In this document: positions 22,384-29,460 of the stretch, piece after piece | How positions within the stretch are numbered: the stretch's first letter is position 1 | How the letters are laid out: every line of letters begins with the position of its first letter | NCBI GenBank assembly: GCA_045589695.1 | Contig: JAZNPP010000002.1 | Coordinates: 1 to 31,621 of the forward strand | Origin: HGM04593 sp045589695 | Lineage (GTDB): Bacteria > Bacteroidota > Bacteroidia > Bacteroidales > Bacteroidaceae | DNA: 31,621 nucleotides | Direction: 5' to 3' | Translations under genes and position numbers: made by a program | Notes under the pieces: model-generated | Seen by the model: only the letters and a program-made list of their open reading frames with translations | Databases searched by the model: none | Told to the model about the DNA's origin: nothing

Positions 22384-25284
22384 ATGAAGCTAAACATTAC
22401 AGCAGCATTTTTTATAGTTTTGTCAATGCTTGTTTCAACCGCAAAAGCGCAGAAAACCGACATTTACCCCAAACCGCAGAAAATAGAATGGGGCACGGAG
22501 ACCGCATTCAAGAACGACATCACATTCACGCTGACAGGAGCCGAAGAGGCCGACCAGGACGCTGTAAGGCTGTTCAAGGAGAATTTCGTCATCGGGAACG
22601 GCACCGTAGAGGTTGTCATTGGCGAGAGAGGCGATGCCGCTGTAGCCGGATATACAGGCCTAATCCCAGAAAAGCCTGAAGGATACTGCCTTTCCGTAGA
22701 CAAAGAGAAAGTAGTGATTGCCGGCAATGACGGCAGCGGTACATTCTACGGCGTCCAGAGTTTCCTAAAACTGATGTCAATGCCAGACGTCATGAGCGTA
22801 ACCATAAGCGACTATCCGAGCGTGCCGCAACGCGGACTTGTCGAAGGCTACTACGGCAACCCCTACAGCGAGGCCGACCGCATGGGACTGCTCAAGATGT
22901 TCGGAGAGCTGAAGATGAACGTGTATATATACGGACCGAAGGATGACGTATACCACAAAAGCAAATGGCGCGAGAACTACCCTGAGCCCCAAGCACAGAA
23001 GATAAAGGAGTACGTGAACGCCGCTAAGGCGAACAAAGTCGAGTTCGTGTGGGCGATACACCCGGGAGAGGACATCCAATGGAACGACGCTGACAGAAAG
23101 AATATCGTGAACAAACTGAAAGCCATGTGCGGGCTCGGCGTACGTACTTTTGCCGTATTCTGGGACGACCTATGGGACGACGACGGAACGCACGGCGACG
23201 AGCAGGGCGAACTGATGAACGACATCGCCCGGGAGCTTGAGGCGGCATATCCCGACATCAAGCCTTGCATCATCTGCCCCACGCAGTACAACAGAGGCTG
23301 GTCGAACGGCGTGTATCTGCCGACGCTCGGCTCCGTGATGAACAGCGACATAAATATCATGTGGACAGGCAACAGCGTTGTGGACATGATAAACAAGAAC
23401 GACATGGAATGGATTAACGGACAGATAAAACGCAAGGCGTACATATGGCTCAACTACCCGGTGAGCGACTACTGCATAAACCATCTGCTCATGGGCCCTA
23501 CGTACGGCAACGACCTTGACATCGCCGACCTGATGTCGGGCTTTGTATCAAACCCGATGGAGTATGCCGAGGCGTCAAAAGTCTCGCTTTTCAGCATCGG
23601 AGACTACACATGGAACATGAAGGAATACGACTCGGACGCATCGTGGAAAGCGGCTATAAAATACATCATGCCAGAAAACAGCGAGGCGTTCAAGTTCTTC
23701 TGCGAGAACAATGTAGATTTAGGGCCGAACACGCACGGGCTGAGACGCACGGACGAATCGCCCGAGTTCGTTGCGGCGAAAAAGATTTTTGAGGAGAAGC
23801 TTGCCGCAGGCGACCATGCCGCCGCATACGAGGCAGTAAATGAACAGTTCAGCAAGTTCATCGCTACTGCAGAGATTTTGCTCAACGCAGAAGAGGCAAA
23901 AGCGCTGACAAGCGAGATTGAGCCGTGGCTGCTATGCATGAAATACATGGGGGAGAGAGGTGTCGCTATTGTCGAGATGAACAAAGCGCTTGCCGAGGGA
24001 AACCCCGAGATGTTCGTTGAGCAATATCTTAAATACAAAGAGAGCGACGAGGCGCAGGCCGCGCTGCGTTCACGAGACTTTGCGGGCTCGTTGAGAATCG
24101 CCACCCCAGCTGTAGCCACAATGCATGTCGAGCCGTTCATCAAGAACGCTGTCGAGGAGCTTGCAGCCGCATACAAAGAGAGATACGACTACCGCACTGA
24201 TATTTTCCCGGCACAAGTTATCGAGAACGGCACATACCGCATCATGTATAACGGAATGTACCTGACCAATGACAAGCCGAACGAAGCAAGCAGCGTTCCG
24301 CAGTTCAAGAACGCAATAGACGACATTCGCCCGCAAAGACAGGAGTGGAAGATTACGCTCGACCCAAGCACTAAACGATACAAAATCGTGAACTTGGAAG
24401 ACGGACGATACATTAACGAGAATGGTGTGTTTACCGTAAGCGACGAAACCAACCCTTACGAGGCCGTATGGCACACATACGATATTACCCTGCTTGCCAA
24501 CGGAAAATATGCCATACAGAACGGCGGCAGCGCCGGCGACAAGTTCTGGAGAGTGAGCGGCACACGTATAGAGAAGAGTAATTCAAACGAAGCCCTGCCC
24601 GACAAGTATATTTTCGACATTGTTCCGTTAGGAGGAGAACCGAAAGTGAAGCTTATCGATGACAATACAGTATACTATATAATGAATAACGGAAAATTCC
24701 TTACAAACAACAATATCAAAGGCAGCGGCGGCAACCCGACATTCAACGAAGTTTCCGAGCCCGGAGAGGCGCAAGAATGGAAGATTACGGTTGATGCCAA
24801 AGGCAAGAACTGCTACAAGATAACGAGCAATGCCGACAACCGTTACATCAACGAGTACGGCGTATTCGGAACAAATCAATATTACAGCGACTGGAATGCC
24901 TACCTACTGACATCGCTTGGCGACAAGTGGTCGTTGCAATGGACTCAGTCGGCAATAAAAAATGGCGTGCAGTACATTATCGCAAAAGATGACCGCCTTG
25001 CGGAAGCGGAAATTTCAAGAGGCGACAGCTATACTCTGACAATTATCGCAAAGGATACTTATACATCGGTAAATAACATTGACAACAGTACACTTAGACA
25101 TACAGGCGGCGAAGTTGCAGGAGAAAAGAACATCGACAGCCTTGCGATATATTCTGCCGACGGAAAATTGCTGAGAGAAGCGGCCGGCAACCGCATTTCG
25201 ACGAAAGGACTGCCGAAAGGGCTATACATCGCTGTAGCGGCAACGGAGAAGGGAACCGAAAGCTGCCGATTCGCCGTTGAATAG
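22384..25284 (+). CDS. Secreted GH84 beta-N-acetylglucosaminidase with two lectin-like modules
   Basis: A 966-aa exported exo-enzyme that releases beta-linked GlcNAc (from O-GlcNAc, mucin or other glycans). Signal peptide 1-22 (VSTAKA). An N-terminal GH20b-type domain covers about 25-145. The catalytic NAGidase barrel covers about 150-440: GYYGNPYSE near 155, YGPKDDVYH, and the catalytic Asp pair Asp261-Asp262 in FAVFWDDLWDD, then TQYNRGW and LNYPVSDY. A helical domain follows to about 605. Two ricin-like repeats begin near 616 (GTYRIMYNGMYLTND) and 761 (VYYIMNNGKFLTNN). A Por-secretion-like tail starts near 916 (SLAIYSADGKLL, ending GLYIAV...CRFAVE). The catalytic residues correspond to the BtGH84 Asp pair. 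It lies between surE and parA and has its own promoter and terminator. Confidence 0.95.
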   Translation: MKLNITAAFFIVLSMLVSTAKAQKTDIYPKPQKIEWGTETAFKNDITFTLTGAEEADQDAVRLFKENFVIGNGTVEVVIGERGDAAVAGYTGLIPEKPEGYCLSVDKEKVVIAGNDGSGTFYGVQSFLKLMSMPDVMSVTISDYPSVPQRGLVEGYYGNPYSEADRMGLLKMFGELKMNVYIYGPKDDVYHKSKWRENYPEPQAQKIKEYVNAAKANKVEFVWAIHPGEDIQWNDADRKNIVNKLKAMCGLGVRTFAVFWDDLWDDDGTHGDEQGELMNDIARELEAAYPDIKPCIICPTQYNRGWSNGVYLPTLGSVMNSDINIMWTGNSVVDMINKNDMEWINGQIKRKAYIWLNYPVSDYCINHLLMGPTYGNDLDIADLMSGFVSNPMEYAEASKVSLFSIGDYTWNMKEYDSDASWKAAIKYIMPENSEAFKFFCENNVDLGPNTHGLRRTDESPEFVAAKKIFEEKLAAGDHAAAYEAVNEQFSKFIATAEILLNAEEAKALTSEIEPWLLCMKYMGERGVAIVEMNKALAEGNPEMFVEQYLKYKESDEAQAALRSRDFAGSLRIATPAVATMHVEPFIKNAVEELAAAYKERYDYRTDIFPAQVIENGTYRIMYNGMYLTNDKPNEASSVPQFKNAIDDIRPQRQEWKITLDPSTKRYKIVNLEDGRYINENGVFTVSDETNPYEAVWHTYDITLLANGKYAIQNGGSAGDKFWRVSGTRIEKSNSNEALPDKYIFDIVPLGGEPKVKLIDDNTVYYIMNNGKFLTNNNIKGSGGNPTFNEVSEPGEAQEWKITVDAKGKNCYKITSNADNRYINEYGVFGTNQYYSDWNAYLLTSLGDKWSLQWTQSAIKNGVQYIIAKDDRLAEAEISRGDSYTLTIIAKDTYTSVNNIDNSTLRHTGGEVAGEKNIDSLAIYSADGKLLREAAGNRISTKGLPKGLYIAVAATEKGTESCRFAVE

Positions 25285-25315
25285 CGGAAACGGAACCGAA
25301 AATCAAGAACTACAG

Positions 25316-25348
25316 AATGTTACATCGCTTTTAGGTGTAACATTTTTT
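25316..25348 (+). terminator. Rho-independent terminator of the GH84 gene
   Basis: A 9-bp stem (AATGTTACA 25316-25324 with TGTAACATT 25336-25344) with an 11-nt loop and a T-run. It lies 31 bp after the GH84 stop. Confidence 0.88.
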
Positions 25349-25416
25349 ATGATATGTTATTAACTGATTGTTCATAAGTTCATAGATTTTTATAATATAC
25401 AATCTTGTTTTTTTAA

Positions 25417-25424
25417 TAACTTTG
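25417..25424 (+). promoter_or_regulatory. Promoter -7 box of the parA leader
   Basis: TAACTTTG, a perfect TAnnTTTG match within AT-rich DNA. No TTTG at the expected -33 position. Transcription would begin near 25430, about 270 nt before the parA ATG. TAAAGTTG at 25681-25688 is a weaker second box close to parA. Confidence 0.65.
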
Positions 25425-25429
25425 CAACC

Positions 25430-25650
25430 TAAAGGCCGTAATTGCCGGCTGCGCTCATTGCGTGTGAAAACAAATCTTCACCCATTCGCCGGCGCAATAC
25501 TTGCAAGACGAAGGGTGTAATGTTTTTGACCGGTTTACCGTACAGAGCGAAGCGGAAACAGTGAATAAGCAAACGAAAGCCAAATTTACTTGAACTTTTA
25601 CTGCGAACGAAAGCTGTTTCGCCGCGGGCAATGTATCTCAAACACAGCAA
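25430..25650 (+). ncRNA. Candidate structured RNA or long structured leader before parA
   Basis: The first two-thirds of the parA leader can fold extensively. Segments ATTGCC (25441-25446) and GGCAAT (25627-25632) can close a stem joining both ends. CACCC-a-TTCG (25479-25488) pairs with CGAAGGGTG (25509-25517) around an inner GCAA-tac-TTGC hairpin. AAAACA (25467-25472) pairs with TGTTTT (25521-25526), CGCTC with GAGCG (25545-25549), and GCGGAAACAG (25552-25561) with CTGTTT..CCGC (25614-25625). A rod of about 195 nt directly behind a strong -7 box resembles a 6S-type RNA or a regulatory leader. No U-run terminator follows, and the pairings partly exclude one another. The family is not identified. 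Confidence 0.4.
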
Positions 25651-25701
25651 GCTGAAAAACGATAAACCACGACGGGATTATAAAGTTGAAAATTTACAGA
25701 C

Positions 25702-26469
25702 ATGGGAAAAATAATAGCATTAGCCAACCAAAAAGGCGGTGTAGGAAAAACAACGACGGCGATTAACCTTGCAGCATCGCTCGCGACCCTCGAAAAGAGA
25801 GTGCTTGTGATTGACGCTGACCCTCAGGCCAATGCCTCGTCGGGGCTCGGCATAGACATTCGTGAGATAGAGTGTTCCATCTACGAGTGCCTTATAAACA
25901 GAGCCGCACCCGAAGAGGGAATTCATTCCACAAGCGTCAAAGGGCTTGACATCATACCTTCACACATAAACCTTGTAGGAGCGGAAATTGAAATGCTCGA
26001 TATGCCGAACAGAGAGAAAATCATGCGTGAAGTGATTGAGCCAATTAAGGGGAATTATGACTACATACTGATTGACAGTTCTCCGTCGCTCGGACTCATT
26101 ACGGTAAACTCCTTGACAGCCGCCGACTCGGTAATAATACCCGTACAATGCGAGTATTTCGCGCTCGAAGGCATCAGCAAGCTGCTGAACACTATCAAAA
26201 TCATAAAATCAAACCTTAACCCGGGGCTTGACATTGAGGGTTTCCTGCTAACGATGTTCAATTCACGCCTGAGACTGAGCAATCAGGTATACAACGAGGT
26301 GAAGAAACATTTCCGTGAACTTGTATTCGAAACGGTAATACAACGTAACATCAGGCTCGGAGAGGCGCCGAGCATGGGCATTCCCGTAATCATGTACGAT
26401 GCGGAATCGACAGGAGCGAAGAACTATCTGGCATTGGCCGCAGAGATTATAAAAAGAGAAAAGAGATAA
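25702..26469 (+). CDS. parA: Chromosome partitioning ATPase ParA (Soj)
   Basis: A 255-aa ATPase that binds DNA non-specifically and moves ParB-parS complexes during chromosome segregation. The deviant Walker A motif KGGVGKTTT is at 11-19 (signature Lys11, P-loop Lys16), followed by DADPQANASSG (38-48) and IDSSPSLG (about 124-131). There is no N-terminal HTH, so it is a chromosomal Soj type, not a plasmid type. parB follows after 6 bp. It heads the parA-parB-DUF5683-mltD-rel cluster and is preceded by an unusually long leader. Confidence 0.97.
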   Translation: MGKIIALANQKGGVGKTTTAINLAASLATLEKRVLVIDADPQANASSGLGIDIREIECSIYECLINRAAPEEGIHSTSVKGLDIIPSHINLVGAEIEMLDMPNREKIMREVIEPIKGNYDYILIDSSPSLGLITVNSLTAADSVIIPVQCEYFALEGISKLLNTIKIIKSNLNPGLDIEGFLLTMFNSRLRLSNQVYNEVKKHFRELVFETVIQRNIRLGEAPSMGIPVIMYDAESTGAKNYLALAAEIIKREKR

Positions 26470-26475
26470 CATATA

Positions 26476-27357
26476 ATGGCAAAACAGAAATTCACTTTAG
26501 GCCGCGGACTCGATGCGCTGATATCAACCGAGGCGTTGCACACGCCTGCGTCATCGTCTATCGGCGAGATTGAGATTGCGAAGATTGCGGCGAACCCCAA
26601 CCAGCCACGACGCGAGTTCAACGAGGAGTCGCTGCAGGAACTTGCGGACTCGATAAAGGAGCTTGGCGTCATACAACCGATAACCTTGCGCAAGGAGAGC
26701 GACGGCAGCTACCAGATTATAGCGGGAGAGAGACGTTTCCGCGCCTCACAACTCGCAGGCAAAAGCACTATACCGGCATATATAGTAAGCGCCAACGACG
26801 AGAACACGATGGAGATGGCGCTAATTGAGAACATACAGCGCGAGGACCTTAACCCCCTCGAAATAGCTTTGGCATACCAGCAGCTTATTGAGCAATACAA
26901 CCTGTCGCAAGAGCAGCTGAGCAAAAGAGTGGGAAAAGGACGCGCCACGATCGCAAACTTCCTTCGCCTGTTGAAACTGCCGGGAAACATTCAGGTAGCG
27001 CTCAAAGAGAAACGAATAGACATGGGCCACGCAAAGGCGTTGCTGTCGCTGTCATCGCATGCCGACCAGATAGCGGTGTTCAACGAAACGGTAAAGAACG
27101 GCTATTCGGTACGTGAAGTCGAAGACATCATACGCAAGATGAAGAACGGCGAAGAGGGAGGCGATGCGGTAAAAACGCAGAAGAACAAAAAGCAGGATGC
27201 CGTATACCACCAACTGAAAAAGCACCTTACGCAGTTTTTCCAGACACCGGTACAGCTTACCTGCACCGAGAAAGGCAACGGAAAGATTAGCATAAAGTTC
27301 AAGAACGAACAGGAACTTGAACGCATTATCGCGATATTCGACAAACTAAACCGGTAA
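26476..27357 (+). CDS. parB: Chromosome partitioning protein ParB (Spo0J)
   Basis: A 293-aa CTP-dependent DNA clamp that loads at parS sites and recruits condensin and ParA. The N-terminus has the GRGLDALI peptide (9-16) that contacts ParA. The CTP-binding motif GERRFRA is at 84-90, preceded by LGVIQPITLR. ENIQREDLNPLE and the HTH region (SQEQLSKRVGKGRATIANFL) follow. A charged linker leads to the C-terminal dimerisation domain (about 235-293). Length is normal. I did not find a parS-like 16-bp palindrome nearby. Confidence 0.97.
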   Translation: MAKQKFTLGRGLDALISTEALHTPASSSIGEIEIAKIAANPNQPRREFNEESLQELADSIKELGVIQPITLRKESDGSYQIIAGERRFRASQLAGKSTIPAYIVSANDENTMEMALIENIQREDLNPLEIALAYQQLIEQYNLSQEQLSKRVGKGRATIANFLRLLKLPGNIQVALKEKRIDMGHAKALLSLSSHADQIAVFNETVKNGYSVREVEDIIRKMKNGEEGGDAVKTQKNKKQDAVYHQLKKHLTQFFQTPVQLTCTEKGNGKISIKFKNEQELERIIAIFDKLNR

Positions 27358-27360
27358 CAC

Positions 27361-28101
27361 GTGCGGCGCCTGTGTTTGACATACGGAATCATTTTAGCTG
27401 CCTTCATGTCGGCAATCCCCGGCACGAAGGCTCTTGCACAATCAGAGTACTTAGGGATTGTAGCGACCGACAGCCTTACGACCGGATATTCAGCGAAGAG
27501 CGACTCCGTTATGGCAGACAGCATATACCGGCAGATTTCTGCGGAAAACCCTGTCGCGCTCGCCGACAGCGCAAAGACCGCAGAGAGCAAGCCTGAGATA
27601 AAGGCATGGAAACCCAATGTATCGACATCGACATGGCTCGCTCTTGTCATACCGGGAGGAGGACAGATTTACAACCGTAAATACTGGAAACTGCCCATCG
27701 TGTACGGAGGGTTTGTGGGCTGCATGTACGCTTACAACTGGAACGGGCAGATGTACAAGGACTACCGTCAAGCCTACCTTGACATCATGGACAGCGACCC
27801 CAACACGAATTCGTACGAGGATTTCTTTCGTCCGGGATATAATTTCGAGGCGAACAAGGAGTACCTCAAGAACGTGTTCAAGAAGAGGAAGGACCGCTAC
27901 CGCCGTTGGCGTGACATGAGCATCTTCGCCTTTATCGGCGTTTATGCCCTGTCGGTAATCGACGCTTACGTCGATGCGCAGCTCGCGAGTTTTGACATAA
28001 ACGACGATGTAAACATAAACTTGGAGCCGCAGGTCATACAGAGCGGCTCACGAATAAACGGAAGCGAGTTCTACGGACTGAACTGCCAGATTAATTTTTG
28101 A
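27361..28101 (+). CDS. DUF5683 membrane-associated protein
   Basis: A 246-aa protein of the DUF5683 family, function unknown, regularly found after parB in Bacteroidota. The start is a GTG at 27361, 3 bp after the parB stop, which gives a good signal peptide (RRLCLTYGIILAAFMSA, cleavage near KALA). The next ATG (27406) would truncate it. The conserved core is WLALVIPGGGQIYNRKYWKLP (about 94-114), followed by a hydrophobic stretch with GGFVGCMYAYNW. A second likely membrane segment, FAFIGVYALSVIDAYVDAQL, lies near 190-210. The core resembles small membrane proteins of the TM2/P-loop-free type; no catalytic residues stand out. Confidence 0.85.
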   Translation: MRRLCLTYGIILAAFMSAIPGTKALAQSEYLGIVATDSLTTGYSAKSDSVMADSIYRQISAENPVALADSAKTAESKPEIKAWKPNVSTSTWLALVIPGGGQIYNRKYWKLPIVYGGFVGCMYAYNWNGQMYKDYRQAYLDIMDSDPNTNSYEDFFRPGYNFEANKEYLKNVFKKRKDRYRRWRDMSIFAFIGVYALSVIDAYVDAQLASFDINDDVNINLEPQVIQSGSRINGSEFYGLNCQINF

Positions 28102-28120
28102 AAAAAGAAAGATTATATAA

Positions 28121-29455
28121 ATGCGAAAGACCATAACATTCCTTACAATCCTTACGATGCTTGCCGCCACCGCAAAGGCCGGCACGCACTTGCCCGACTC
28201 TGTAGACAACCGCATAATCAGACACTCGCCGGTTGCTGCCGAGATGGACATTTCCATCGGCAACGACAGCATAATCAGCGCCTTCGGAGACAGTATAACA
28301 TTCGAGATGCCCGACTGCATGCTCGAAGAGATTGACAGCATTCTTACCAGCTGGCAGGCACGTAACCTGCTCAAGTCGCTCGACAACTCCTACGGCACAG
28401 CCGAGAATATAAAATGCAGCGACACGGTGTACGCCGAAAGACTGCAGAGCATGCAGACGATAGTCAAGATGCCCTACAATCGCATGGTACGTTCTTGCAT
28501 TGACCGATACGCTACGGTAAACCGCTCATTAGTAGCGTACATGCTCGGATTGTCGGAGTTCTACATGCCTATCATTGAGGAAGAGATTGACCGTGCAGGC
28601 GTTCCCCACGAACTTAAGTACCTGCCAGTCATAGAGTCGGCGCTTAACCCTAAGGCGGTATCGAGAGCCAACGCCAAAGGATTGTGGCAGTTCATGTTCT
28701 CGACGGCAAAGCTGTACGGACTGAAGTCGAACAACTACATAGACGAACGTTTCGACCCTATAAAATCCACTAAGGCGGCGATACGATACCTCGACGACCT
28801 TTACAAGCTGTTCGGAAAATGGGAACTTGCAATTGCCGCATACAACTGCGGACCCGGCAATGTAAAGAAAGCGATTGTACGCTCGGGCGGAGAAACCGAC
28901 TTTTGGAAGATTTACAGCTGGCTGCCCCGCGAAACAAGAGGTTACCTTCCGATGTTCATTGCGGCCAACTACATAATGACATACCACAAAGAGCATGGCA
29001 TAAGCCCTATGGAGCCTGCCATGACCGTTTCGACCGACACGGTGCATGTTTCGAGAAACCTGCACTTCAAACAGATAGCAGACGTGTGCGGCGCCGACAT
29101 CGAAGAGATAAGGGCGCTGAACCCCCAATTCATAAAGGACATTGTTCCGGGAGAGAACGAGCCTTATGCGCTCCGCCTCTCGAACTCGCTCGTGACAGAC
29201 TTCCTTGCGCAGGAGGACAGCATATACAAGCACCGGGAGCAGGAATTCTTCCCGAGAGAGAGCATTGAAAAGATGCTCAAGCAAGCAAAGGCCAACGATG
29301 ACGGTCACGGCACTCTCAAACGCCACAAAATCAAACGAGGCGAGACGCTCGGCGGCATAGCCCGCAAATACAGGGTTACCGTAAAGCAGATTATGAGGTG
29401 GAACGGCATGAAAAATACCAACATCAGAGAAGGACGTTATCTTAAAATATACTGA
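28121..29455 (+). CDS. mltD: Membrane-bound lytic murein transglycosylase D-like, SLT plus LysM
   Basis: A 444-aa exported enzyme that cleaves peptidoglycan glycan strands to 1,6-anhydro ends. Signal peptide about 1-20 (LAATAKA). The SLT domain spans about 140-290: catalytic Glu172 in YLPVIESALNPKA, then SRANAKGLWQFM, and AIAAYNCGPGNVKKAI. The middle region (HFKQIADVCGADIEEIRALNP) looks like a degenerate LysM. A clear LysM domain closes the protein (about 400-444: IKRGETLGGIARKYRVTVKQ), anchoring it to the wall. It lies 19 bp after DUF5683 and 5 bp before rel. There is no lipobox, unlike E. coli MltD. Confidence 0.93.
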   Translation: MRKTITFLTILTMLAATAKAGTHLPDSVDNRIIRHSPVAAEMDISIGNDSIISAFGDSITFEMPDCMLEEIDSILTSWQARNLLKSLDNSYGTAENIKCSDTVYAERLQSMQTIVKMPYNRMVRSCIDRYATVNRSLVAYMLGLSEFYMPIIEEEIDRAGVPHELKYLPVIESALNPKAVSRANAKGLWQFMFSTAKLYGLKSNNYIDERFDPIKSTKAAIRYLDDLYKLFGKWELAIAAYNCGPGNVKKAIVRSGGETDFWKIYSWLPRETRGYLPMFIAANYIMTYHKEHGISPMEPAMTVSTDTVHVSRNLHFKQIADVCGADIEEIRALNPQFIKDIVPGENEPYALRLSNSLVTDFLAQEDSIYKHREQEFFPRESIEKMLKQAKANDDGHGTLKRHKIKRGETLGGIARKYRVTVKQIMRWNGMKNTNIREGRYLKIY

Positions 29456-29460
29456 CAGGC

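Noticed and set aside
23604..24176. Minus-strand 190-codon frame within the GH84 gene
   Set aside because: Low-complexity Ser/Ala/Leu composition antisense to a well-recognised enzyme; no start-site features.
25429..25650. Minus-strand 73-codon reading frame across the parA leader
   Set aside because: It lies wholly inside the leader behind the parA promoter, has no promoter of its own that I can see and ends next to the parA -7 box. I read it as a by-product of a structured RNA sequence. It could be tested by ribosome profiling.
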